Assembly: GCA_032173965.1 (NCBI GenBank)
Contig: CM063298.1
Location: 6,431,001 to 6,495,000, forward strand
Length of the DNA: 64,000 nt
Source: Sitta carolinensis
Lineage: Eukaryota; Chordata; Aves; Passeriformes; Sittidae
Direction of reading: 5' to 3'
A model generated the notes under the pieces. The model made no database searches and was not told the DNA's origin. It was given only the letters and a program-made list of their open reading frames with translations. This document shows, piece by piece, positions 24,421-38,160 of the stretch. Position 1 is the stretch's first letter; every line of letters starts with the position of its first letter. Both the position numbers and the translations under genes were made by a program.

Positions 24421-27400
24421 TCCTTCTCCTGAGGAGCTGCTGATTGTGCAGCAGGGACGGAGCAAGAGCCAGGGACCCCAGGGGGAGACAGGGATGCAGG
24501 TGAGGCATTTGCTGCCAAATGCTTACAGGCAGGTCCCGTATATGGGCAGTTTTCACCCTGGTGACGGAATGAGTGAGGAACAACAAAGGCTGGGATGTCA
24601 TGACAGGAGATGAGGCAAGTGCTGGGGACCACACACATGTTCTCATGATGGGTGACAGCTGAAGGCATGGCTAGTTTGGATCACTGGCAGTGTAGTGTCA
24701 GTGAAGGCATGGCCAGGGTGGGCAGAGCACTCTGCCTCTGCGCTCAGTCCCCGAGGCCATACCTGCTGTGCCACTGCCTGCCTCTGCTTCCCCCAAAAGT
24801 GGGGTCATGCCCATTGGTGTCACCCAGAATCAGATTCAGTGCATATCCCCCAAGACCTGCCTTGCATGTCCATGTAAGTGGAATCTGGATCTCACATCTC
24901 CCATCACCCCACCGTCTGTCCTCTCCTGGATTAACCCATTACCCCACAGCTCATCATTTTTCAGGCTCCCTCAAACCAGAACCACTCCACATGCAAGTGA
25001 ACAATGAAGCCCAAGATTCTGCAGGTACAGAGCAGGATTGCTGTCCTCCACATACAATGAAATCCCCCCAAAACACCATGGTCCCACACCTCAGATGGAG
25101 AAAAACCTTGAGCATATGTTAAGAGCAGTGGAGAGCATGCAGGAAGCACATTCCCCACCAGCCTTCCTGTGCCCCAACTCCTAGTCCTGCACCAACCTAG
25201 CCCCCTTGGGTTTCTTTCCCTCTTTAACAAGCTGTCACTCCCAGGGAGTGTTTACCTCAGCAGTGACGTGACCCTGCTCCCCAGAGAGGCAGGGACTGCA
25301 CTGGGATTCATTCCCAGGGTTATAAAACCCCACAGCCACCCCCAGGCTGGGTTTTCCTGCCATGGGGGCATGCTGGGAATCCAAGAGCAGGGAGCATGCC
25401 CATGAGCCCTTCACTCCAGCAGTGATGAAGAGGAAGAGGAGGAAGATGGTGATGTCCTGTGCCTCCACCACAGCAGCAAAGGGACATGTGGCCATGACAG
25501 AGGTTGCCCCAATTCCATGGGTGCTGGCAGGAGGATGAGGGTCCCAAAGCCATGGTAAAAGGCAGAGTGTGGATGGTGTAGGGACAAACTGCAAAGCCCC
25601 TGTGAGGGTGCAATGGCCATACAATGCCTTTGCCCCACCATTACTGAAACCCAGAGCGGTGCCCTTGGCCAGTCAACAGACAGACCATGAGTCCACCCAG
25701 ATTATTTTTTATTAGAAACCAGCAAGTCATTAAAATCCAAAACCAAAGCAGCGGCCCCATTCTCAGGACTGGGGCAAACTCAAGGAAGGGGATGCTTCCA
25801 GGACTGAGCCAGGACCAGCCCTGCACTGCATCTTTAAACAACTCAACTGCCACAAAGAGCCCCCAGAAAATTCTGAGTGGGCAGCAGAGGAAGGTAACCC
25901 CTGAGGAGCCCATCCCTCCTGGCAGAGTCCAGCCAGGAAGATGCTCAAAGGAGGAGAGCGAAGTAGCAGTGACAATGCTGCTGCCCGCTCAGTGCCATAA
26001 ACAACAGCCAGGTTTACAAGGCCCCAGGGACTAGGGAGGCTGTACCATTAGCAAATCCCCATTTTCCCAGGGAAATAGCAGGTGCTGAGGAAGAGCGGCT
26101 GCCAAGATACAGTATTTATATGTATTTTAAGACATAAAATACAAAAATTGTCTGTGTAAGCAAGAGAAAGGTTGTGAGAGGTGGGAGAGAAGCAAGAGAG
26201 CTGCCAGTTCCCAAATATTCATTCCACTTCACTGGTTTGGAATGACATTCTCCCTGCAATTCCCACATTGCTGATGATGACAGGACAGACTTTGGGACTT
26301 CCTGAATCCCCTGTGATCCCAAGTCCCCAGGACCTGCTATAGCCGAGCTGGATCCCATGAGATCCCAATCCCTTTATGCTGCTTGCATTCAGGGAAACAT
26401 TTCCTGCAGGACTGCAACAGAGGGACAAGCCAGCACAGCCTGCCACCCACTGCAGGGTTGCTTCATGATGCTCCCCCAGCTGAGCCGCAGGGACCTTTAG
26501 GGGGTCCATGACAGCAGGATGGGGGACACAGAGCCACCCCACAGGAGCGGGATCACAGGGCTGGCTCAATCCCAAAGGGACCATCCCAGGGATGTCCCTC
26601 TCTCCCCGCTACCACCTCCAGGAAGGAGCAGGCACCCCATGGGGCTCAGCACTGTCCTTCTGTAAACCCCAGGAGGCAAAGCAGGAACATCAGTCTCCTT
26701 GTCAGGGGTTTCCACCACATGTCTCCCCTCCCTGGGTGGCAAAGGGACTCATGAGGCACATCCTCCCTGGAGTCATCATCCAGGAGGAGCTTCCAGCTCC
26801 AGCTGCTCCCCTGGGGAGGAAGGGGAGAGCTAGGGCTAGGGAAGAAGGCCATGCACAGAGGGAACAGCATGAGAAAACCAACCCACTGTCAATTGTGCCA
26901 AGTTGTGCAACTTTTGAAATGTCACTGTGGGTTCCTCTTTTGTTCCCTCAGCCCCAAGAAGGAAAGTCAGACCACCCCTGCCACTGGGGCCCCCTGCCCT
27001 CTCCTCATTTCATTTCCAGCAAAGCCAAAGCCTCTCAGGTTTCCCTGCAGCATCACCAGTTCAGGCGGCTGCTGCCAATGGTATGTGTCAGCAAGAGCAA
27101 GCTCGAGCCAACAGGACCGTACTTGGCCACGGGGGTCACGGCAGAGAGGAGCCATCCCCTCCAACTACTGCCGGCACACTGCAGTTCCTCCCTGTCCTCC
27201 TGTCCTGGCTCCCTCCTCTCTCCAAGAAAAATATTTCAGCTTTTTCCTCCTTCCGGGCAGCAGCATCTCTGCATATTTTCAGTGGGTGAGCAGCAGCTCA
27301 GGCCGGCAGTGCGGAGTAGCAGCTGCCTCATCCCGCACCCAGGGCAGCAGTGATGCTCATGATGCCTTGGGAGCATTTTCAGGTGTCCCTGTCCCCAGCC
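24421..27400. other. Intron 1 segment, nothing recognised
   Basis: GC-richer non-coding sequence. The 281-codon frame at 26508-27353 (plus) lacks any recognisable domain and is treated as chance. Confidence 0.6.
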
Positions 27401-29100
27401 CCACCACTGACCCAGGGTAAAAAACCCACTCAAAACCGGGGCAGACGAGATGGTGAGCAGCAGCCCCAGGCCCGTTATCCACTCAGCAGCCCTCCTTGGA
27501 AAGCAAACCCAGAGGGAATCGCGCACCAGCTTAATTAGAGGGGAGAGAGGCAAGTGGCTGAACACCGGAGAGGAGCCTCGTTAGAGGTTATGCAACAATT
27601 TCTTAATCAATGGAGCTGCTCCACAGAGTGCGGCTGGGAAGCCGCTTGGGTTTGGCCAGCACCTGCTCTTGGCCACGGCCGCCCGGGCTCAGGTTGCCAG
27701 CAGGGTGGGTGCAAGGCAGCGTCGGTAGCGCCTGTGCGGCAGCGAGCAGGAAAATAATGCAAAATGACAGTATTTACTCTCCACTCTCCAAAAACATGCA
27801 TCCGGGGGGTCTCCACAGCCTACCCAGCGCCAATTGCCCCTACCCAATGCTGGCGCCCCTCTCTCCACAGAAGATGCTGTGCCATCAGCTTCTCCAGCAG
27901 TGAGGACCTGCTGAGGAAATGGGGCACACAGCACCCTGCGAGCAGTTTCCCCAGCAGGGAGCCTGCCTCGGTAATTTTAGAACATGCCAGTTTGCTAAAG
28001 CACTCTCCGCACCTCCATCAGCAGCCTGCAAGCTCCGTGTTCTCCCCAGCTTTTATTTGGGCAGGCGTGGGCCAGCCACGAGGAGCGAGGAGTGCCCGGC
28101 GAAGCCAGCTTGCCCAGCCAGCTGCTTTCCCGGCTGTCCCGGCAGCTGGAGTCGTGGGAACACACCAGAAATTGCTAGAAAAGCATGAAAATATAAATCA
28201 CACTTCTCATCTCCAGCTCAGGATGCGGCTGGAGGCAAAAAAAAAAATAAAAATGCTGCTGTTTATTCCATTCTAAACTCGTTGTCAGTAATGGTTTCAC
28301 TGACTCCCTACCAGCACAAACGGAACAGCCAAGGACAGGGGCTGAAGCACTGAGACCACGGGCACATTCAGGAGCTCTGCTTGACTCCCAGGGACACAGC
28401 TGGAGCACACCTACACCAGTACTCGAGCCCTGACACCCCTCCAGCACTGCGGCTTGCCCGTGCTGATGCACCCAGAGCGGCATAGAGTATGCATCCTGCA
28501 CCCGCCTTGGTATCCGACGGCCCCGCAACCTGCAGCATCCTCAGCCTCCTGCTGGTCACAGGGCACTGCAGGTAGCGTGATGGGAGGAGGAAGAGGAGGA
28601 GGAAGCTCCCACTGACACTCTCGGCCAACAAACAGGCTTTTTTTCTACCTTTTCGTACACATAGGAAACCCCACCTATTTAAAGGTGATGAGGTATTTCA
28701 AGCCACGCTCGTTACCACCTGCTGCGAGCGTCTGAAGGCACCACTCATTCATCCCATCTGCCCGCGTATCCTCGGCGGCGACAGCAGGAGGGACTGGGGG
28801 GTCCCCAGGATCTCTGTCACCTTGCAGGAAGCTGGCACGGGGACACGGACACCAGCCTCTTGTCCCTTATGCTCCTCCCAGCCAGGCCAGGTGAGATGTC
28901 TGGCGAGATCCGCTGTTTCAGCACCCTGCAGAAACCTGACGTTCTCATCTCCTCCGTCCGCCCCGATTAGGGCAGGATCAGACCCCGTGGGGGCTGCCAA
29001 CGGCATTTTTCCCTTCCCCCTCCTCCAGCCCAGCTGCAGCGAGGGGCCGTGGGAGGTGGGAACGAGGCAGCAAAAAGCATCGAACATGGCACCGAACCCA
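27400..29100. promoter_or_regulatory. CpG-enriched patch inside intron 1
   Basis: CpG dinucleotides are clustered at 27640-27750, 28040-28160, 28330-28560 and 28690-28960, clearly more than in the surrounding intron, though less than in the promoter island. It could be an alternative promoter, an orphan CpG island or a GC-rich enhancer. No first exon with a good donor was identified. Confidence 0.3.
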
Positions 29101-30170
29101 GCCATAAATAATCTCCTGAGCACAGCCAGGTTTTACAGCCTTTCCCTCACCTTCCTCCGGCAAACCTGAGAGTGTCCTGGATTCCTAACCTGGAAACGGA
29201 GTGAGACAGTGGAAATAGCAGTGACTTTCTCCCCTCCTCTGAAAGGATGGGGAAGAAAGCAGCACTGTTAGGGAGAGCTGCAGCCTCACCAAGCTCCCTG
29301 GTACGGGGACAGTGTGACACCAAGAGGACCCAAACCACAGCTCTTCCACCCCCTTCCCATCCCAGAAGATTTCATCTCACGTTTAAGATGCAGGATTGCC
29401 AAAAAGATCCTGCCTCATGTTGCCTTATGTGTGCCTGGAGGCAAATCATCTCATCTGCCATATGCATCAGTTCAGTGTGTAAAATGCATGGAATAATAAC
29501 AGCAAGGATTTTTTTCCTCCTCCCTGCTGCGCTCTCCTGCCTGCTGGGAGTGCAGACTCTCCGGGAAGGTATTGGCTGCTGCCACACTGTGTTGCCCAGC
29601 ACGGCTGCACCCATGGGTGCCACATTCCACAAGCACATGCTGCTGCTCAGCCCAGCTGTCCTTGGGAGATAGACCAGGAAAAACAACCCACCTTCCCCAA
29701 TTCCCTCAGGGTATTTAACACTAACATGATAATCTCCTCTCCCCTTGCACACATGGGTTTTCTTGGAAGAGCAATAAAGGAGAAATAAAATGTGAGTCTG
29801 AGAATGCTGGACATTTGCTAAGCCACCACCCTGGAAAGGCTCAGCTGGCCAAAAAATGAGGGGAGAGATGTCCATGGTTACCATCAATCCTAATGGGGAC
29901 GTGGGGGGGGAAAGCACTGCTTAGCATCCTGGCTGCGCCTGACCTTTCCTGGTTGGGAATCTTTCCCCCCCATCCCAGTTTAATCTACTCTAGCCTGAAG
30001 AACTAACTGGTGATAGAAGTGTAGTGGGTAAGGGACCATGGTTTGGGGTATAAATAGATTTTCACAGGTTCCTGCAAGGCTGGAAGCAGAAGAAGCTGCC
30101 CACAGCACCCTTGATAGCCAACCACCAGCTTCAGCCCACAGCATCCTTCAGGGCTGCCAACAACACTGCC

Positions 30171-30224
30171 AACACCAAAACCTCTGTCAACAGTGAAGTC
30201 TCTGCCAACACTGAAACCTTCACC
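30171..30224 (+). repeat. Three imperfect 18-bp tandem repeats
   Basis: Units AACACCAAAACCTCTGTC, AACAGTGAAGTCTCTGCC and AACACTGAAACCTTCACC follow one another without gaps. Confidence 0.85.
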
Positions 30225-31560
30225 ACAGCAGCAGCTCACCCCAGGCCCAGCTCTCAGCCTGTACCAGCCCTTGGTGAGGATGTGTTAGTTCAGTCACCCA
30301 GACCTATTGATTCAGGAGCATCAATTTGTCTTCACTGTTCAAATACTGACCTCAATTAGAGCCACTTTTCCTTTTTTCCCCTATGCTGACTCGTTCCCCT
30401 TGGCTGTGCTAGTTTAAATACCAGAATATCTACACTGGGCTTAGGGAAATGTGGTGTTAACAGTACATTTGTATCTCATTTATAGCCAGGCTCTTGACAG
30501 CCTTAATAAGCAGGTCCCTAAAAAATGGCGGAAAAGACACCCACTGGAGGGGATGTTTGCTGCCAGCTCAGAGCTGCTCAGTCATTTAGGGGATTTCGGA
30601 GATGGCACTGCCAACTCTGAGTTCCGGGTTTGAACAAACCCCTAATTTGGAGAGCACTCAGGTGGAGTGGTAGCTCAGTCTTTTCCTGGGAGTGATCCCA
30701 TCCATGCACATCCCAAAGGAACACCACGGCTCAGTCTCTCTGCAGCCCACCCAGACTCTAGCTCCCCCCACTCACCAGGAGTGCAACAGCCCTTGAAGTT
30801 GCTCTAATTATCTTTATTTCCTTTCACTGATTCTCTACCTGTATATTCCAAGCCAAAGCCCAGGAGAAAACAGCCAGGATTTCAGATTTAATTAAACCTC
30901 GCCGAGCAGGCTGCAACCTTCCTCCAAGGCTGGTGCTGATGCCATTATCACACAGCCTTCTGAACACAGCAGGATGAGCCATTCCAGCACCAGGGAGCCA
31001 GAAGGGGTAACTCTTGCCCAATGCTAGTATGGGGGTACCTGCTGAACCCAGAGCTAACTCCCATCCCAGAGGCAAATACTTGTCGGAGTAAGAAGCCTGA
31101 AATTTTGTTGCAATTTCCTATTTATTTGTTTATTTTGCCAGCTTTCTGTTGGTTGAATGGAGGCCTGAGATCATCAATCAGGGCACAGCACAACTACAGA
31201 GGTATCTCTTTGCTGCCAACCCCAAAAGCCAGAAGAGCTTCAGCACAGATTTTCCAGTTTTAATGTTCATCCATTGTGGCACCAGTTTCATGTCTGACCA
31301 GGATGGACCCACAACCCCAAACTTTCACTCAGAAAACACTTCCCCCACAGTACCTGCTCTTGACTCACATTTATCTTCCCATAACACACAAACCACAAGG
31401 AAAATTCCAAAAGTTTCCAAGTTCCCCAGTCCCACTCAAAAAACACTTCAGCAAAGTCAGACCTCCCATTCCCTAAAACAACAGCAGGATTTGAATACTG
31501 CTGAAGGTGTCACCTAAAGGTGTCTCCCAGTCCCCCACAGACCAAACAAAAGCTGTGAGG

Positions 31561-31585
31561 AAAAAAAAAAAAAAAAAAAAAAAAA
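31561..31585 (+). repeat. A25 homopolymer
   Basis: Uninterrupted run of 25 A. Confidence 0.95.
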
Positions 31586-32752
31586 GGTAGGTCTGAAAAT
31601 TCACCAAAAAACAAAAATTAACCAGCTCAGCTTACAGCCTTTAAAAAACCAAATCTGTAAACCTTCCCAAACCCATCCCATTTATTCACATGAATCTTTA
31701 GAGAAACCAGGGATACTCCTAAGTGTCCACGCAGGCTTCCCATTAAAAAAACATTGCAACAATGGGGGAAGAAACACAGTTGCAAGAAATGCCCCAACAG
31801 CTCCAAATAAAGGAATTCCTAAAATGTTCAGCCTCTTAGTGGATAAATTCAGGGAAGGCTGCATTTGCTACAGCAGTTCAGAGCAATTGCTGCACCCAGC
31901 ACGTGTAGACAACTTGACATCCACAGTGTTTTACACGGACCTCAGCATGGTGTGACCCCAGCAAACTCTTCACACTCACCAGTTACAAATCCTAACTAAA
32001 CTGTAACAGTTCAGGCTGCTTAATGAGCTGCTGAGCAAGAAATGGCAGAGGCTGCACGAAGAGACAGCATGTCCTGCTGCCTCCCCCTTACTGAGTGCTG
32101 CCCACTGAGGAGGGGCACTCCAAGCCTCTACACCTCATTTTAGTGTCCTTGGAAAACCCCAGCTTGAGGATGAGGTGACTCCAGAAACCACAAAGAAAAC
32201 CCAGCTGTGAGTATCCTACTGTGACACCATTCTGCCTGTGGTGAGGCGGTTTCCAGTCCTCCAGCCCTGAGTATTTTTTATATTTCTTCTTCTTCAAATT
32301 CAAATTATTTTGCACCTCCCTGAGTCCTGTTGCTGTCTTGAGGAAGACAAAAACTGGATGGCAAGCACCTTCCAAATCTTCATCAGTCTGGGAACACCCT
32401 ACTGGAGTGCCCCTGGGGCACCTTACATGCCTGATTCCCATAAATCCCCTGGTTTCCTGCAGCCCTTGGGACCCTCCTCCCCAGTTTCACCCCAGACCCA
32501 CCTCCCCACAGCAGTGGGTTCACCTCGGGATAAACCCCACCACCACCTCCCAGAGCAGAGATCTAACAGAGGATGCTAAAAAGCTACCGGGCCGTTTCCA
32601 TGGGTACATGAGGCACATGTTGCTATGTGAGACTCGTTCTGTTTCCATGGAGACAGCAGGACTGTCACCACACAGGGCTTATTAGTTGCCATGGCTATGA
32701 AAAGGCGCTTGTCCTCTGGGGACCTGGAAGAAGAAGGCCACCACCTTTCCCT

Positions 32753-32767
32753 TCTCTCTCTCTCTCT
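32753..32767 (+). repeat. (TC)n microsatellite, 15 bp
   Basis: Short perfect TC repeat. Confidence 0.9.
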
Positions 32768-33539
32768 GGGATGGCACCAGCTCCCTAGGATCCCAGTGGG
32801 GACCTGGCCAAGCAGGTCCCTGACACCACAGGGATGGGCAGCTCCAAGCTAAGCTGAAGAGGAGCCCAGTCCTGCACTTCTTCATGGAAAACCCCAGCCC
32901 ATGGGGTGCCTTCTCCCTAAGTGAGAAGAGCATCCCAGCCACAGGCTTTTACTGGTTAGAGCTGACACAGACCCCACAAAGCAGGGTGAGAAGGGCCCAG
33001 TTGCCATCTGCCCACTAAACCCTGTCACAGCTGCCTGCCATCACGACACAGGAAATCTTTGCCCCACTTTGTATGGTGGATTTGGCATGGCCAAATCTGT
33101 TATGTCATCAGGCAAAATCACCACAGAACTCAGCCCTTACAGACAAGGCAGTGCTGCAAAAAAAAGCGTTGTCTACCCTGCTGTGGACCACCCTCCTGCC
33201 TCCCTCAGCCTGCTGCAAACAGCCATGCAGCCCTGCACAGCCCCTGCCTGCTACTTCCAAATTCCCTTTTTCCAAGCATGGAGAGCTCCTTATTCCTTTC
33301 TCCAGCCCCTGGCACAAGATCCAGCCCCTAGTCTCACCCTGCTCCAGCAGTTCATGCCACAGCCCTGCAGCCACCACTCCATCATCTCTCTAACTGCATC
33401 CTAGGAGTGGAAATAGAGATGCAAGAAAGTCCTAGGTTTTATTTATTTTTAATTTTCCACCCTTTAGACAGTCCCAGCCCCTACTTCAGAGACCCCCACA
33501 CTGCTTGGCCAGGACAGCATCTGAACCCATCTCCATCCT

Positions 33540-33960
33540 ATCTCAAATTGCCTCCCCTACAGGTGATTGGGTAAATAGGGTTTTATGCAGCTATATAAAC
33601 GCTTATGGAATATACTCACATGCTCTATTAAATAAATTAAGGGTATTATTTTCTCATCATTCTGTTAGATTTTCTAGGAAGGATGTAATTTTTTCATTTA
33701 ACTCCAATGGACCAAAATAAAAATAAAAAACCCCAACCACACAACTAAAACCTATAGAAAGGTATATTACCCTGTAGTGGAAAATTAGATTCCTCCTACA
33801 CAATACTATAGGATGATTTAAATATAACATATAGGAATATAACATGTTATTAAATTGCATAGTATCTTTCTAGAAAGACTTACAGTATAGGATTCTAAAA
33901 ATTACTCCACAAACCTTTTATGCTTCAATCTAGCCCAGGTGGTTTCCTTTCTATTACATG
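33540..33960. other. AT-rich block of unknown origin
   Basis: About 400 bp of strongly AT-rich sequence (TATATAAACG, ATATAACATATAGG, TAACATGTTATTAAA) between GC-balanced flanks. It may be an old, unrecognised insertion or a conserved AT-rich element. No terminal repeats or coding frame were identified. Confidence 0.4.
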
Positions 33961-36900
33961 CTGCAACTTTTCCTAAAAGGCTCAGGTTTTAATTGTGTCT
34001 TGAAATGCTGCTGTAATCATACTCCAAGAATGCTGTAAACTCCTCCAGAAAGGACAGACCCAAGTGTGAAGTCAGTGGCCTAGGGGTGGGATGGAGGTGG
34101 TGGTGGATGAGACTCTGCACTCTCCACAGTCAAAAAATCCTATCATCAGTAGAGGGGAGAGGGATCCAGTGAGGGCCCAGGCACTTGGCTTCACAGGCAT
34201 GAAGAAATTCTGTATTTCAGTTCCTTTTCTCTCCCAGCACCCACCACCCCAAATATTTGGGGCATTCAAGTAGCTATTGATGTTCCAGCACCAGACACTC
34301 ATCCTCTTCCCCCCCTTCTTCCAAAAAAATCCAAAAAGGGTTACGGAAAAAAGTTGCCTGTAGCTGTTGCCATAGAGACTCTCCAGCTCGGCACAGAAAC
34401 CCAAAATCTTGTAAAAAATGGAAGACTTTAAGATTTTAATCAGTGAAAACACATGGAAGGCCAGGACCATCAACACACATCCTTGCCTTAACAGCAGGAT
34501 AGTGTTCACCCCTCGTTTTACAGCATCGTAAGAGCCAGCTGAGCTCAGGGACAGAAAGGGAGAGGAATGAAAACAATGGAAACCCCATCCACTTTCGAGT
34601 ATTTTCTGTCCCCAGCAAAGCAGCCTCTCACTGCCCAGTCAGATTCTGGACCAATACCCCACCGGCCAAGCTGTTTGTGTTCCCATTTCCTTCATCCACT
34701 GCCAGAAAAAGAAAATAAAATTCAACAATACAAGTGAGACAAAATATTTCCCAGAACTGTGCTATTTCTCCCATAAACTTCGCCTCACCGCCAGCACAGC
34801 CACCAGCGGGGGAGGAAAAACAAAGGAGAAAATCCTGACTTTTAGCACCATGAGATGTTTTTGCAACTGTCTTGAAATTGCTCTTTTCTGCTGCATCCTC
34901 CACTGTCACTCCCAACCCAGCTTCCACCATGACCACAAATCAAACATTGTGGGATAAACTCACTGCTCTGGCATTTTCACTGCTTGGCAGAGCCCTAGCT
35001 CCAGTTGTGGCCACTGGATAAGACAAATGCCGCCCAAGCATGCTCCAGTGGCTGGCTTTCCACTGGCGGCATACTGTGGCATGCCAAGGTGGCCAAAGGA
35101 TCCTACTTTACCACCTTTTAAGCCTTGTGATGATTTAGGGAGGTGATGGCATCCACCAGAAGAAGCTCAGGGATGGGGCACTGGTTTCACCTGGCAGCAG
35201 GATGTGGGGGATAACCAAAGGCACAGCTTCGGGAAAAGCCTCCAGTGCCAAGGGGTGTTGTGTTTCATGCCTGAGGATAGAGAGTTTGAGGAATACCAAA
35301 ACAAGAAACTTCAAAAAGGAGCAGTGTTGGCCCAGGGAATATTGTTGTATGAGCTCAGACACTTTAGAGCGATGGAAAAAATCATGCACTGACGCGAAGG
35401 GGTGATGGAAGGACTCAGTGTGCAGGGGCTGAGCACAAGACATGCCACCAGCACCCACCCAAGGGGCCTGAGGGGAAGCTGGGTGGGAGTGCAGGTACCT
35501 GAGGCAACACCCCAGCACCCCAAGCTGCCCCAAAGCCCTGAAGGCAGGGAAGGACCCAGATCGGGGGACTCAGGTAACTGTCCCCATATCGCCCCAGCAT
35601 GGATGTAGAGCCAAGGTTACTGCTAGCTCCCAGCTTAGGCAGACTGAGGTGTCTCTCCAAAACCTTCTACCACCACCAAGTCCCCATCTGCTCAGCTTCT
35701 CACTTTTACCCTCTGCTGCATATTTAGATGCCCACCAGGATGAAGGTTCATTTGCTTTCCATTAACCCCCATCCCTGACAGCACTGGGAGATGCAGGATG
35801 CATCCACCCTACCACCAGCTCCTCCAGAATCCAAGAGCTGGAGTCAGGACCCAGCTGGCAAGGAAGGCCCTGGAGGGAGACAGTGTGACTGGGGAGTTAC
35901 AGACTAAAGGAATCACTCCAGCATTGGCTCATCTTTGGAAACAAGATGATTTTGGCTTGCAGGTCACTGGAAGAGAAGTTTTGTGACTTCTTTCTGTGCC
36001 TTTGCTCTTCTTCCATTGCAAAAGTGGGTCTTACCATGGTGCAGTCATGTCCTGGGCTCTGCTCAGCCCATGGTGGGGACATGTGTATGTCCACACAAAC
36101 ACACTGTGAGCAATTCTAAAACTGCCCTGGAGTCCCCCCAGATGCTCTTAGGCCAGGCTCAGGGCAAGGGCTGTGCTTAGGGACCTTTGCTCCTCTCAGC
36201 CCCTCTTTGCTCTGGACTAGAGCAGCCAAGCACTCACAGGGCAGCCAAGTACCTACATGGCCTTGAGATACAGGGCAGAGGCATCTCCTGCCCTTGGATA
36301 AAGGCTATGGACCGTTCCCAGTCAGATTTGCCAAGGCTCCTTTTGCCCATGCCATGGCCCCCAGTCCTGCCCATACTACCCCATCCCCCCTTGAGTAGCT
36401 CTCCCTCCCTCCTGTGCTCTCCTCTCTTGCTGTGCCTGTGTGTGGGTGTACTTGGAAATGAGATCTTTCCAGCTGAACTGCAAAATGAAATGCAGAGATC
36501 ACAACTCCTTGAACAGATTCAGTGCACACACATACCCCCCCACCCAAAATTCAGGCAATAGTAAAAAAACCCACCCCGGAAATCAATGAAAAAAAATCGA
36601 GGTGTTCAGCAGATGAAAGGGGGAGATTGGGCGGGGGGGGGGGGGGGGGTGGGCAGAGTGGGGGAAGGGACTGCAAAACACTTTCCTTTTGTCCCCTGGT
36701 TTACCACAAGATCTGCAGCTTGACCCCCACTTGCTCAACCCTCTGAGCTCCCAGAGCTGAGACAGCCTGGCTTCATGCGGCTGCAAGAAAAGAGAAAACA
36801 AAGCCCAGCACAAAGCCAAGCCCAGAACCCAGCTGAGATGTGAACATCCACTGCTGGAAGAGCCAAAGCCCATTTACTGAGATGAAGGCAGAAGTCTCTC

Positions 36901-38160
36901 CACCTGACTGTGGGTACCCCGTGCTGGTCTTGGGCTCCTCTGCTCTTCTTTTCCAGGAAAAAGACAGGATTCCCCTGTACTGCTGTCATGAGCAGTTTCT
37001 GAAGAAGGGGCTGTGATTTGCCCACAGCAGGGGAAATTGCTCCCGTGGGAACAGTGTGTTGGTGTCTGGAGGGGGCTGCGGTGGGGCAGGATGTGCACCC
37101 CTCCAAGGGACAGGATGGAAGGTTAAAACAGAAGCATACTGAAAAATACCCTCACGACAGCAATGCCCCATCCAGGCAGCAGGGCCTGAAGCAATGTGTG
37201 AGAGGAAGAAGAGAGCTGGGGCTCAGAGTACCATTTATAGCCTGGAGACTCCTGCACTAACATTGTCGGTGGCAGAGAATAGGGTGAACACTCACTGCTG
37301 AAAGGACAGTCACACAGGCAACGAATTATCCCCTACATAAACATCCACCTCAGTTAGAGGAAGGACATCCTACCACAGCTCAGCCACACAGGGACGCTCC
37401 AGCTCAGCTTCATGACAGGTCAGCTTGGCCCTTGCTACTACCATCCATCAGTTTCCCATGTGCACCACACATGCGTGGGTACAAAGCCCCAGGACACCGA
37501 GCACACTGAGCTGTGAAATGCCCTGTGCCACCTCCATGGCCAGCACAGTTTGGGGTGCTTGGGGTCAGCTCACATCCACTGGATCATCAACAGGAGCATC
37601 CACGTAACATTGAGGGCTGAAAGGGAAAACTCACCCCTCTCCCCAGGCTCATGGATACTCAAAGCCCTGGGCCAGGGCTACTGAGGGGCAGGCTGAGAGG
37701 CCCATCTTATCTCCCCAAGCCATCCTTAACCCCCAAACAACTGCCTAAGAGGCACAAAACCCCAGGCACAGGGAGAAAGGCAGTGGTTAAGAGTATGAGG
37801 CTCCAGCCATGATCCATCCCAATTCCAGAGACAAGAAGCTTCACCTGCACCTCTCCTCTCAGTTAAATCAGGCTCCACACCCTTCAATGTTGAGCCAGCC
37901 ATGGATCACAAACAATAAAGCAATTTATACGAGGCAGAGACCTTCAAGATTTATGCTATATGCTTGCCATATAGTGCAAACACATTCCCCTCCACATGTG
38001 GCTGGGTCCTTTGTCAGAGGAATTTGGATTTTTGACCCCAGAAGTTAGGATGAATGTCTGAAGAAATATTAGAGACAGACCTGCACAGTGATCCTGAGCA
38101 GATTATGGTCCCAGGGGTATATACTGAGACATATTTATGGCCCTCCAAAGCAAGATAAGT
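33961..38160. other. Intron 1 segment, nothing recognised apart from G17
   Basis: Non-coding. Contains the G17 run at 36633-36649. No exon or transposon recognised. Confidence 0.6.
36633..36649 (+). repeat. G17 homopolymer
   Basis: Seventeen G in a row, followed by TGGG. It can form a G-quadruplex on the plus strand and is C-rich in the gene's transcript. Confidence 0.9.

Larger units (their letters stand above)
29101..33540. other. Intron 1 segment with short repeats
   Basis: Contains a 3 x 18-bp repeat at 30171-30224 with a TATAAATAG at 30049-30057 upstream, an A25 run and a short TC repeat. No exon or known transposon recognised. Confidence 0.55.

Noticed and set aside
26508..27353. 281-codon plus-strand open frame in intron 1
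   Set aside because: No domain, no family resemblance and typical Pro/Ser/His-rich composition of chance frames in GC-rich DNA.
28915..28936. RE1/NRSF-like site (TTCAGCACC)
   Set aside because: Only the left half-site matches; the right half is missing.
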